Below the pieces are notes generated by a model, which searched no databases, had not been told where the DNA came from, and saw only the letters and a program-made list of their open reading frames with translations. DNA of 47,692 nucleotides. It comes from Spirochaetales bacterium (GTDB lineage Bacteria > Spirochaetota > Spirochaetia > Sphaerochaetales > Sphaerochaetaceae). Positions 19,110 through 28,196 of the stretch are shown one piece after another; position 1 is the first letter of the stretch, and every line of letters begins with the position of its first letter. The stretch spans positions 1 to 47,692 of the forward strand of contig QJZS01000004.1 in the NCBI GenBank assembly GCA_003247345.1. The letters run 5' to 3'. The position numbers and the translations under genes were made by a program.

Positions 19110-20645
19110 ATGAAATCTATAAAGACAAAATCACAGTTGTTGAGAACTATCATTCAGACGGTATTTTTTGTTTGGGTTGTATTAGTTGCTTTAGTCAGTA
19201 CTGCAGTGGAGAGCGGTTGGAACTTACCATTTCCCATTGAAAGTGCTTCTCTCCATGCAATTTGTCCCTTTGGCGGAGTGGTAACCTTGTGGAACCTCAT
19301 AACCGAAGGCACCTTGATCAAGAAGATTCATGAATCTGCAGTGGTGCTTGCCGGCCTTGGCGTTGCTGTTACCGTTCTCTTCGGTCCGGTGCTTTGCGGT
19401 TGGATTTGTCCTTTTGGAACGTTCCAGGAATGGCTGGGTCGTATCGGGAAGAAGATTTTCAAAAAGAGATTCAATAGATTCGTTCCTAAAAAGGTTGATA
19501 AAATTGCCCGTTACCTCCGTTATGTTGTACTGGTATGGGTCGTGGTGATGACTGCTCTTTCTGCATCCTTGATATTCCAGACGTATGATCCTTACTATGC
19601 ACTGTTCTCGTTTTGGCGGGAAGAAGTTTCCATTATCGGATTGGTTATCTTAGGTATAATCATCGTACTTTCCTTGTTCATAGAACGTCCGTTCTGTAAG
19701 TACGCTTGTCCATATGGAGCACTGCTTGGCATTTTCAACAAGTTCAGAATCTTTAAAATCAGAAGAGTCGCATCTACTTGTATCTCCTGTTCCAAGTGTA
19801 CTAATGCTTGTCCTATGAATATTGAAGTAGAAGCGACGGAAGTAGTCAAATCAGCACAGTGTATTTCTTGTATGAAGTGTACCAGTGAAGCAGCTTGTCC
19901 TGTTGCTGATACCGTTGTTGCAAAGATTTCCCCGAAGAAGAAAAGTTTGGCTGTAAAGAAAATCGCCATTATTACGCTTTCTGTCTTTATCGGTGGCATT
20001 ATATTGTCCATGATCTTAGGGTTCTGGCAAACATCTAGCTCTAAAACACCGGTTCTTGTAAAGGAAGGTGAGTTTGCAGGAATGCCTGACCCCGGTGATA
20101 TTCGTGGTAGTTACACATCCCTTGATATAGCGAGTGCATTCTCTATTCCTGCTAGTGATGTGGTGCAAGCGTTCGGACTGGCAAATACAGGTGAAAGAGT
20201 AAGCACTTTAGAGGAGATCTGGGGTGAAGTACTTCCTGCAGATACTGAGATAGGTACCGACTCTGTCAGATTGTTCGTTTCAATCTACACTGGTATCCCG
20301 TATGAGCCTGAAGAGGGAACTCGATTACCTGATACTGCGATTACGGTGTTGGAAAAGGCGGGAAAATCCAGTGATCCAAGATTTGCCTTGGTGAAAGAAC
20401 AAGCTATCAAGGTCGAAGGATTGGAACCAGCCGCAGCTCCAACTGTAGCAGTTACTGAGCCCAGTACCTCTCTTGTGAGTCTTACTGGAAAGACTACGGT
20501 AAAAGAAGCGTTGGATGGCGGGGTGAGTCTTGAAGCAATAGAAGCTATTTTAGGCCCGATCACTGACCAGAGTCAGACGCTTAAAAGTATTGCTGAAGCC
20601 AAAGGCATGGAGTTCAGCGAGGTGAAGACTGCACTCAGTGAATAA
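19110..20645 (+). CDS. NapH/NosR-like membrane polyferredoxin with C-terminal helical repeat-type domains
   Basis: CGWICPFGTFQEWLG, CKYACPYGALLG, CISCSKCTNACP, CISCMKCTSEAACP; start at SD-preceded ATG 19110. Confidence 0.8.
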   Translation: MKSIKTKSQLLRTIIQTVFFVWVVLVALVSTAVESGWNLPFPIESASLHAICPFGGVVTLWNLITEGTLIKKIHESAVVLAGLGVAVTVLFGPVLCGWICPFGTFQEWLGRIGKKIFKKRFNRFVPKKVDKIARYLRYVVLVWVVVMTALSASLIFQTYDPYYALFSFWREEVSIIGLVILGIIIVLSLFIERPFCKYACPYGALLGIFNKFRIFKIRRVASTCISCSKCTNACPMNIEVEATEVVKSAQCISCMKCTSEAACPVADTVVAKISPKKKSLAVKKIAIITLSVFIGGIILSMILGFWQTSSSKTPVLVKEGEFAGMPDPGDIRGSYTSLDIASAFSIPASDVVQAFGLANTGERVSTLEEIWGEVLPADTEIGTDSVRLFVSIYTGIPYEPEEGTRLPDTAITVLEKAGKSSDPRFALVKEQAIKVEGLEPAAAPTVAVTEPSTSLVSLTGKTTVKEALDGGVSLEAIEAILGPITDQSQTLKSIAEAKGMEFSEVKTALSE

Positions 20646-20749
20646 GGATTGATAGGTAATTCGGTTCAAATATCGACCTGACTTGTCCATAGTTGCTTGA
20701 TTCCTTTCTCCTTTCGGCTATACTTAAACCGATAACTTTAAGGAGAGAT

Positions 20750-22810
20750 ATGCAAAACCCGGGAAAAGGTTTAAGAGGAACACAAGATACTGGAAGGTCA
20801 GGTCGAGTTGTTTTACGTGTTTTCTTGCTTAGTTTGGTTTTGACGATTCTTCTCGCCTTGTTTTTTCGGCATTTTACCTACAAGTTAGAACAAACCCTGC
20901 TCATGGAAACCCAGCAGCAATTACAAGGTCTCACTGATCAGAGTGCTATTTTGATTGCACAAAAAAGCAAAGCCGATCAGCAAATCCTTGAGGATATGGC
21001 AAATTCGATAAGCTCTCTTTCCAAAGAAGATGCTGTAAACGTACTATTTTCCGATGGTTTTGGATGGAGTGAAGGAGAAATAGACACCCCAGTCCAGAGA
21101 AACGGAAATACCCTACGGTATAACAAAAATATAGAACTCAGCGATGGAAGTCGTTTGTCCATTTCTTATCAAGTTCCGATCCAGAGTTATCATGAACTTC
21201 TCTTTTCTTTATATAGTGCTACGACAGCAACTGGCTACTGGGTGAGTGAAGACGGTACGGTACTGTACCAGACTGACCAAAAAATCAGTACGCTTCCCAC
21301 AGAATCTGATACCAAGGGAAGTACTTTGAAGTTCTCTTCTGAGCACATTCATAATGTAGGATATTTCATGTTGGTTGCCTCATCATCGTTGAGCGATACG
21401 ACAACGATGATGATTCTGCGCTCTTCAACTTCAATGGCAGTGTTTGTCATTGTTATTTTCCTACTGTTTTTGTGTTACCTTCTTTATAAAGATCACTGGT
21501 ATGCTACAAATCTCTGGCATCTGGCATATATCGATGAATTGACCAAGTTGCCGAACAAAAATCTGTTCATAAAAGAAGCTACGAGCAAAGTATCGCATCA
21601 AAGAAACAACTATGCAGTATTGGTCATGGACATCGGGAAATTTAAATTGATAAACGACCATTTTGGGTATGCCCTTGGTGATTCCTTGTTGTTGCATTGC
21701 GCAAAAATACTTCCGCGTTATGTACCTCAGGATGGTCTTTGTGCCAGACTTACCGGTGATAAGTTTGTCATGTTGGTAAGCTATCGTGAAATTTCTGCAT
21801 TGCAGCGTAGAATCGATATCATCTTGGAAGAACTTCAACGTTTTTCATTTCCCAAGGCATCACAGTTTCAATTGGATATCCTCATCGGTGTTGCTCTTTT
21901 GGAAAATTCTGAATCGAGTATCAGTACGGCAATCGATCGTGCACTTTTTGCGCTTTCCGCTCAGAAAGGTAAACAAAACACAGGCTATTATTTTTATGAA
22001 AATGCGCAAAGGGATCAGTTACTGGAGGAAAGTGAACTTGATAAGGTATTCTTCACAGCCTTGCATGAAGAACAGTTCTTCATCATGCTGCAGCCCAAAT
22101 ACTCCTTGTCGGGTCATCGCCTGCTTGGTGCAGAAGCTTTGGTCAGGTGGCGACACCCGACCAAAGGATTACTGAGTCCTGCACAGTTCATTCCTCTGTT
22201 GGAGAAGCAGGGGCTCTTGGTGAATCTAGACATGTTTGTGGTGAAATTGGTTTGCGAATTATTTGTTCGTTGGAAAGCGGAGAGAAAAGTACTGCTTCCT
22301 GTCTCCGTAAATCAGTCACGGTCCTATTTATTCAATAGTGATTATGAGGAAACCTTACTACATTTGGTCGATCAATATCATGTAGAACATCGTTTGTTGG
22401 AATTCGAAATGACCGAGACATTGTTCCTCAACGACATGATACATTTTTCACGAGTTCTTGCTTCATTGAGGAAACAAGGGTTTTTGGTTTCAATTGATGA
22501 TTTTGGTTCTGGCTATTCATCGCTTTCGATGTTAAAAGACGTACACATCGATGTCATTAAAATAGACCAATCATTCTTTTCTGATTTAGATGTTACTTCC
22601 CAAGGCAAGATTGTCGTACAGCATATCATTGCTCTGGCAAAAGAACTTGGTATCACCACGATCGCCGAAGGGGTCGAGTCTGAAGCCCAGGCGACAATGC
22701 TAACCCAGATAGGATGCGATGCCATCCAAGGGTACTTTTTCAGTGAGCCCTTGAGTATAGAAGCATATGAAGAACTTTTGGACAAAGAGAAAGTTGAGGT
22801 TTTTCTTTAA
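20750..22810 (+). CDS. GGDEF/EAL domain cyclic-di-GMP phosphodiesterase with extracytoplasmic sensor region
   Basis: EALVRWRHP, SIDDFGSGYSSL, TIAEGVES; degenerate GGDEF (RLTGDKF); start at SD-preceded ATG 20750. Confidence 0.88.
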   Translation: MQNPGKGLRGTQDTGRSGRVVLRVFLLSLVLTILLALFFRHFTYKLEQTLLMETQQQLQGLTDQSAILIAQKSKADQQILEDMANSISSLSKEDAVNVLFSDGFGWSEGEIDTPVQRNGNTLRYNKNIELSDGSRLSISYQVPIQSYHELLFSLYSATTATGYWVSEDGTVLYQTDQKISTLPTESDTKGSTLKFSSEHIHNVGYFMLVASSSLSDTTTMMILRSSTSMAVFVIVIFLLFLCYLLYKDHWYATNLWHLAYIDELTKLPNKNLFIKEATSKVSHQRNNYAVLVMDIGKFKLINDHFGYALGDSLLLHCAKILPRYVPQDGLCARLTGDKFVMLVSYREISALQRRIDIILEELQRFSFPKASQFQLDILIGVALLENSESSISTAIDRALFALSAQKGKQNTGYYFYENAQRDQLLEESELDKVFFTALHEEQFFIMLQPKYSLSGHRLLGAEALVRWRHPTKGLLSPAQFIPLLEKQGLLVNLDMFVVKLVCELFVRWKAERKVLLPVSVNQSRSYLFNSDYEETLLHLVDQYHVEHRLLEFEMTETLFLNDMIHFSRVLASLRKQGFLVSIDDFGSGYSSLSMLKDVHIDVIKIDQSFFSDLDVTSQGKIVVQHIIALAKELGITTIAEGVESEAQATMLTQIGCDAIQGYFFSEPLSIEAYEELLDKEKVEVFL

Positions 22811-23568
22811 AGAATAAACAGATACAGTACTCCTTGAAAAACCAAATGGGTGAGACCGTGGGTTATCATTGCGTATTGCAGCCCCATCTTGATATAAACC
22901 CAGCCAAACAGGTAACCGAGCACTCCATTGAGGATTAAACTTCTTAATACCAAAATACCTGACAAAGAGCCAAAGGCTACTCTGGTAGCTGGCAAGTGTC
23001 CCAATGCAAAGAATACAGCAGCAATGAAATTGGCTATGAAATAATAGAATGCGGGAATAGGTTGTTCGGTTTTGGTTCGTTTGAATACAAGATCCATGAT
23101 GACTACTATCAGGGAAAGAAAGAAAAATCTCAGCATGATTTCTTCCAATACACCACCATAGAGCATAGAGAATAATAGGGCAGGCAGATTGAAAGCCTCC
23201 GGGACATATGCGGCTTTCACTTGAGGAATCAGTGGGGCAAATACGTAATAGTCACTAAGCATGATTGCTCCGCTGAAAACACTGAGTAATAAGGCTTTGA
23301 TCATATCATAGCGGTTGAAGCTGAAAGGTTTGAGCAATCCCGCTTTGGTTGCGAGTTGGTATCCAAGATATGCTAGGATGAGCGTATAAATTCCTGCAAC
23401 CTGTATCAAGGAAGTTACGATTAAAACTGCCAATGAGATTGTACTGCCCATAGCTTGGGCAGCATGGTAATTCGTGACAGCAAGATATACGGAACAAACT
23501 ATGCCAACCGGCAGTATCGATAAAGCAAAACGAAGTGCATTTTTTTCAATCTTCATAAGCATCTCCAT
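22807..23568 (-). CDS. CPBP family intramembrane metalloprotease-like protein
   Basis: GGVLEEIMLRFFFL (EExxxR), FALGHL, ITHGLTHLVFQ. Confidence 0.75.
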   Translation of the reverse strand: MEMLMKIEKNALRFALSILPVGIVCSVYLAVTNYHAAQAMGSTISLAVLIVTSLIQVAGIYTLILAYLGYQLATKAGLLKPFSFNRYDMIKALLLSVFSGAIMLSDYYVFAPLIPQVKAAYVPEAFNLPALLFSMLYGGVLEEIMLRFFFLSLIVVIMDLVFKRTKTEQPIPAFYYFIANFIAAVFFALGHLPATRVAFGSLSGILVLRSLILNGVLGYLFGWVYIKMGLQYAMITHGLTHLVFQGVLYLFIL

Positions 23569-23608
23569 CTATACTCTAGCTCGCACTGCCTGAGTTGGCA
23601 AGATTGGG

Positions 23609-24490
23609 CTAGAGGAAGATATACGCTTCTATTTCTGAATCATAACTGAGTGAGGTAACCCCATGCTGGGTGGTTCCGATGAACTTGTCTTGAATATCCA
23701 ATTGTTTGACGGTCACAGTTCCTCCATCCTCAAAGGTAATCAAACCGCTGTGTACGGCAGCTGTTCCTATTGAGCTGTCATAGCTGTATGTTCCAGTTCC
23801 CCAAATTACATTTGGTGTTCCTCCTGGGGGCAACATGACGGTAAATTGGTCTCCAACTTGAAGATCAAGGAAGTCAACGGTGGTATTCCACGAAATCATG
23901 TTTGCATTCAGAGCTGATGGGAACAAAAGCTTGCCCGTTTTGTCGGTAAACATGTAACTGAAAGGCCAACTTCCATAGGGATTGGAAGTTACCCCTGCTT
24001 GGGTAGAACCTGTATAATAGGTTTGTCCATCAAGTATTTTGAAATACACCTTTCCGCCAGTTGCAAAGTCAATCAACTTGCTGTGGACCGCAGCTGAACC
24101 TATACTACTGTCGTTGGTGTAAATGTAGGTTCCCCAAACAGTATTGGGTGTTCCCCCAGGGGGTAAGGTTAGTGTGAAAACTTTTCCTACTTTTCCCTCA
24201 TACATAGTGGCATTTACAGCCCAAGGATCTACCCCTGCAAATTGGCGCTCTTCAGCTATTTCTGCTTCAGCCTCTATCGGTTCTGCAGGCTTTACAGCTA
24301 CAGGTTGTACAGGCGCGGCTACTGGTGTTGGAACTACAAGGTTAACTGGTGGAGTCACTGGTGCTGGAGCCGCAGGTTTTACAACTGGAGTCACCGGCAT
24401 TATTCCCTCTTCATGTGTGACGCAACCAAACAGTAAAAATGATAAGAGCAATACACTAATACCTAGCCCCAGAATTTTTCTCATAGACAA
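23609..24490 (-). CDS. Lipoprotein with two tandem LCCL domains
   Basis: Lipobox LLFGC; two copies of VWGTxxYxxDSSIGxAAVHSxLI...GGxVxxK..GxTQxGVTS. Confidence 0.8.
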   Translation of the reverse strand: MSMRKILGLGISVLLLSFLLFGCVTHEEGIMPVTPVVKPAAPAPVTPPVNLVVPTPVAAPVQPVAVKPAEPIEAEAEIAEERQFAGVDPWAVNATMYEGKVGKVFTLTLPPGGTPNTVWGTYIYTNDSSIGSAAVHSKLIDFATGGKVYFKILDGQTYYTGSTQAGVTSNPYGSWPFSYMFTDKTGKLLFPSALNANMISWNTTVDFLDLQVGDQFTVMLPPGGTPNVIWGTGTYSYDSSIGTAAVHSGLITFEDGGTVTVKQLDIQDKFIGTTQHGVTSLSYDSEIEAYIFL

Positions 24491-24741
24491 CCTCCTTCTT
24501 ATTGATGGCCAAATGAGAAATAGTTGTAGGTAAAATTATGAACATCTGCCTTGAGCATATTCCATCTTTTTCAAATCCGTAAGGTTGGGAGTACTGGGTT
24601 TTATACAGATTTTAATGCGTTTGATTTCTAAAGGGAAAACACAGTGTTCAACAGTAAAGATATACCTGTATTGAGAAGGGGTAAGGAAGGTAGGGAAATG
24701 TTGCATGTTTTGAACGGTTTTAGACTAAACCCGCCCACATC

Positions 24742-24769
24742 CAGTACTACGCAGTGCGTAGTATGGATG
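24742..24769. repeat. Bulged hairpin CATCCA(g)TACTACGC-agt-GCGTAGTATGGATG
   Basis: 14 bp pairing with a single-nt bulge; intergenic. Confidence 0.55.
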
Positions 24770-24805
24770 GAAATTCCTAAGATATTTAGAAGTAATCCAG
24801 GAGAC

Positions 24806-24833
24806 AACAAACGCTGGGTAATCGGCGTTTGTT
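24806..24833 (-). terminator. Hairpin AACAAACGC-N10-GCGTTTGTT at the stop of the NDK-like gene
   Basis: 9-bp perfect arms overlapping the stop codon; weak U-tract. Confidence 0.45.
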
Positions 24834-26016
24834 AGAGAGTTTTAAGGTACTCGTTGATCATAGTAACACTATCATTCTTCTCAGCTTCAAGGACGCCCAT
24901 TTCACGATAAGCATTCTCTGGAGCATCGGAAGCATGTGCAGCATTTACTCTGATATTCGAGCCGAATTCACGTCTGATGGTTCCTGCAACGGCCTTGTTT
25001 GGATCAGTGGCACCAAGAATGGTTCTAATCTTCTGAATGGCATCAACGCCTTCATAGATCAATACCATTGATTTTACCAAGCCTGGCTTGTTGAGGTTTT
25101 CTGCCTTGCAATCGCTTGGCTTAAGACCGGCCATGAACTCTACAATACGTTCGAATTGTTCTTCAGAGTACATATCCCCGAAGCTATCGGAGAGAATTGA
25201 CTGGAGCTGCTCAGGAAGTTTGACATTAAATTCACCTTCCAAAAGCTCACGAGCCTGCATTCCGTAAATTGGAGCCAACTTTGCTTTCAATCCATCTTTG
25301 GTAGGTCCATAGAATTGGAGTGCTTGTGCAACTGACATTTTCAGTACTTTGATGCCTACGATACGTAAGCCGCTTCTACTGAACATATCAATAATCATGC
25401 CGGGACGGCTGGATGCATATCTCCAGTTGTCTGGTTTGATGATGACAAGTGATTGCTGGGTGTTCTTGTAGTACTCAGCGGGTCTGTTCTTGATCAGATT
25501 GTTCTGTCCTTCCAACCAAGGGGCGAACAAGGCAAGTGTCTTGTCAGCTTCTTTCTGGCTCTGGGCTGTGATTACAGCAGGTTCAAAGTAAAGGACTTTT
25601 TCTTGATTTTCGTCGGTATAGATCAAGTCAGCATAGGTGTCACGAATGGACATGCCGATGACTTGCTCAACGATACGAGTTTCCTTCTGAAAGAATCCAA
25701 CGACTTGTGCAAGTTCCTCACAGGGATTGTTCCCTTTGAATAACAACAACAAAGATCGATGTTTTACTCCAGAAGTAGGGCCTAAGTTCTGCTCAATATA
25801 CGACGAAAGCATCTCCGAGGTGTTGAATCCCTCATCCTTTTCCCTGGTTTTGATAATCGTTGCATAAGACTCAGTGATTGTCTGATCAAGGGCAATCATC
25901 TGTGCTCCAACGAGCTCAAGGGAGATGCGGGAGAGAAGTCTGGATAGAACCCCTCCTGTTCTGCTTTTTGCTACGGTATATGGGGTGACCAGAACATACG
26001 ATAAGGACTGTTCCAT
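24832..26016 (-). CDS. Tandem nucleoside-diphosphate-kinase-like protein
   Basis: C-terminal half SLVIIKPDNWRYASSRPGMIIDMFSRSGLRIVGIKVLKM ... ATDPNKAVAGTIRREFGSNIRVNAAHASDAPENAYREM; N-terminal half SYVLVTPYTVAKSRTGGVLSRLLSRISLELVGAQMIAL. Confidence 0.75.
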   Translation of the reverse strand: MEQSLSYVLVTPYTVAKSRTGGVLSRLLSRISLELVGAQMIALDQTITESYATIIKTREKDEGFNTSEMLSSYIEQNLGPTSGVKHRSLLLLFKGNNPCEELAQVVGFFQKETRIVEQVIGMSIRDTYADLIYTDENQEKVLYFEPAVITAQSQKEADKTLALFAPWLEGQNNLIKNRPAEYYKNTQQSLVIIKPDNWRYASSRPGMIIDMFSRSGLRIVGIKVLKMSVAQALQFYGPTKDGLKAKLAPIYGMQARELLEGEFNVKLPEQLQSILSDSFGDMYSEEQFERIVEFMAGLKPSDCKAENLNKPGLVKSMVLIYEGVDAIQKIRTILGATDPNKAVAGTIRREFGSNIRVNAAHASDAPENAYREMGVLEAEKNDSVTMINEYLKTL

Positions 26017-26092
26017 GAAGCAGCCTCCTTATTAAAGTGTCTGTATATCGTATCCTACTAGTCCTTTGTATATTTTGTCTACGACCTGCTCA

Positions 26093-26644
26093 CTAAATTA
26101 TTTCGATTTGGCAAGAACGCATGGTAGAAAGTGCAGATTCATGGTTTTCTACCGTGGTTCCTGCACAGCAACTACTGTCGACTGTTATGGGCATTTCCGG
26201 GTTCATAGCCTTGATCAGCAGTGCATTTGAAACCACACAAATATCAGTACATACCCCGACAAGTTCCACACTATCGATGAATTCATCCTTTCCGATATAA
26301 TTGGCAAGGTCTACAGAACCGAAAGTAGGTTTTTCAAAAACCTGAGCATCTGATAACGGCTCTTGTAATTCGTCAACGAGCTGATGGCCTTCTTCTCCCT
26401 CGATACAATGGACTACCGGCAGATGCTTTCCCTCACTGGTGGAAAGATAGTTCTGCTGGTGTGTGTCCAAGGTATATGCTATAGGCCCCTTATGCTCTTT
26501 GATTTTCTTGACAATAGAGCTGACAACCGCTTGGGCTTCTTTCGTCCCGAGAGCGCCGGTAACAAAATCTTTCTGCATGTCGATTACGACAAGCAGCTTG
26601 CTAGAACGAGGTTTTGAATAATCCGTGTACGTTGCAGTAGGCAT
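26093..26644 (-). CDS. Isochorismatase/nicotinamidase family cysteine hydrolase
   Basis: LLVVIDMQKDFVTGALG, VELVGVCTDICVVSNALLIK. Confidence 0.88.
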   Translation of the reverse strand: MPTATYTDYSKPRSSKLLVVIDMQKDFVTGALGTKEAQAVVSSIVKKIKEHKGPIAYTLDTHQQNYLSTSEGKHLPVVHCIEGEEGHQLVDELQEPLSDAQVFEKPTFGSVDLANYIGKDEFIDSVELVGVCTDICVVSNALLIKAMNPEMPITVDSSCCAGTTVENHESALSTMRSCQIEII

Positions 26645-26978
26645 AAACATCTCCATGATCAGTATCGGTAAAGACTGCAGTTGCAGGACTTCCTTTCTTG
26701 ATGTCTTGTCTGCGAGTCTCTTGTTTTGTCACTAAATATATGGCACTAATTCTGTGTTCGTCACTTTGTGGGTGTGGTTTATTACCAACCTTAACATACA
26801 ACAAACCGTTGCTGTGTGTCAGTACACAGGTATGATAGTCATCAGTTAGTTTCTCTGATTGTGGTTCCAAAGGCAACATCTCTGTTTCACAACAGTAGAG
26901 GCTGTGGCCTCCATCATGAACGAGGTCTACAAGTGAAAAGCAAATGGGACAGCGGTAAAAGTGATTCTTTTTAGGCAT
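26601..26978 (-). CDS. Desulfoferrodoxin-like superoxide reductase
   Basis: Desulforedoxin Cys4 FYRCPICFSLVDLVHDGGHSLYCCE and SOR ligands YHTC, KPHPQSDEHRI, YAYCNVHGLFK. Confidence 0.85.
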   Translation of the reverse strand: MPKKNHFYRCPICFSLVDLVHDGGHSLYCCETEMLPLEPQSEKLTDDYHTCVLTHSNGLLYVKVGNKPHPQSDEHRISAIYLVTKQETRRQDIKKGSPATAVFTDTDHGDVYAYCNVHGLFKTSF

Positions 26979-27351
26979 GTATCCTCCTCCCTTCTAAAGT
27001 ACAAAGGTTCTGCGAAAGTGAAAAGGGGTAGGGGAAAAAATAAGGAATTGTGGACTTTTATGAATATCCAAATACTTTTTTAATATTTATATAGTAGATT
27101 CATGTCAAAAGTATCGCTTGATGTGTATTGGCAAGATTTTTCCAAAGCTTGGAATTGATTGATAATATTCATTATGGTTAGTGAAAACAGTTTATAATTA
27201 GTATTGTAATATTACGATATCTTTTCTATGTTGCCGATTTTTATGGACAGTACAAAGGTATAATTTCGTTCAGTCCAGTTTTTTCTCTTGTGAGTTGGCC
27301 GTAGTAGGGATATATATATGATAACAGAATGTATAGAGTAAAGGTTGAAGG

Positions 27352-28182
27352 ATGAATTTGAATCAAACCGAATCGAAGAATACCATTGATTTCTCAGAAA
27401 AATCTGAAAAGAAAGATTTGAAGGAAATTATCACGCTAGATAAAGTTAACATCTACTATGGAAATTTTCATGCAGTCAAGGACGTGGATCTTTCCATTTA
27501 TGAAAAGCAAGTTACTGCTTTCATAGGTCCTTCTGGATGTGGAAAAAGTACTGTACTGAGAAGCATTGATCGTATGAACGATATGGTGAAAGGTGCGAGC
27601 GTGCAAGGAAGCGTACGTTTCAATGGAATAGACTTGTATGCGAAAGAAGTTGATCCTGTGAATGTCAGACGCCGCATTGGGATGGTCTTTCAGAAACCGA
27701 ATCCTTTTCCAAAATCAATATATGAGAATATTGCATGGGGTGCTCGATTAAACGGGTACAATGGGGATTTTGATGAACTGGTGGAAAACAGTTTGCGACA
27801 AGCCGCTTTATGGGATGAGGTTAAGGATAAGCTAAAGCAGAATGCATTCCGTTTGAGTGGAGGCCAGCAACAAAGACTGTGTATTGCAAGAACCCTAGCT
27901 GTACAACCTGAAGTCATCCTCATGGATGAACCAGCTTCGGCTTTGGACCCCATTGCCTCAAGCAGAATTGAAGATTTGATTTTGGAGTTGAAGCACAATT
28001 ACACAATCGTAATCGTAACCCATAATATGGGCCAGGCTTCAAGAGTATCAGATTATACAGCATTCTTTATGGTTGAGGATGATAGGACCGGGTATTTGGA
28101 AGAATATGCCCCCACCGAGCAATTGTTCCTTAACCCACAACATAAAAAAACAGAAGCATATATTTCAGGAAAATTCGGTTGA
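27352..28182 (+). CDS. pstB: Phosphate ABC transporter ATP-binding protein
   Basis: [56 protein letters not shown]. Confidence 0.95.
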   Translation: MNLNQTESKNTIDFSEKSEKKDLKEIITLDKVNIYYGNFHAVKDVDLSIYEKQVTAFIGPSGCGKSTVLRSIDRMNDMVKGASVQGSVRFNGIDLYAKEVDPVNVRRRIGMVFQKPNPFPKSIYENIAWGARLNGYNGDFDELVENSLRQAALWDEVKDKLKQNAFRLSGGQQQRLCIARTLAVQPEVILMDEPASALDPIASSRIEDLILELKHNYTIVIVTHNMGQASRVSDYTAFFMVEDDRTGYLEEYAPTEQLFLNPQHKKTEAYISGKFG

Positions 28183-28196
28183 TCGAGGAGAAAGAT

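Noticed and set aside
24144-24533. 129-aa Gly/Thr/Ala-rich plus-strand ORF
   Set aside because: Mirror of the Pro/Ala/Val-rich linker of the LCCL lipoprotein; compositional artefact.
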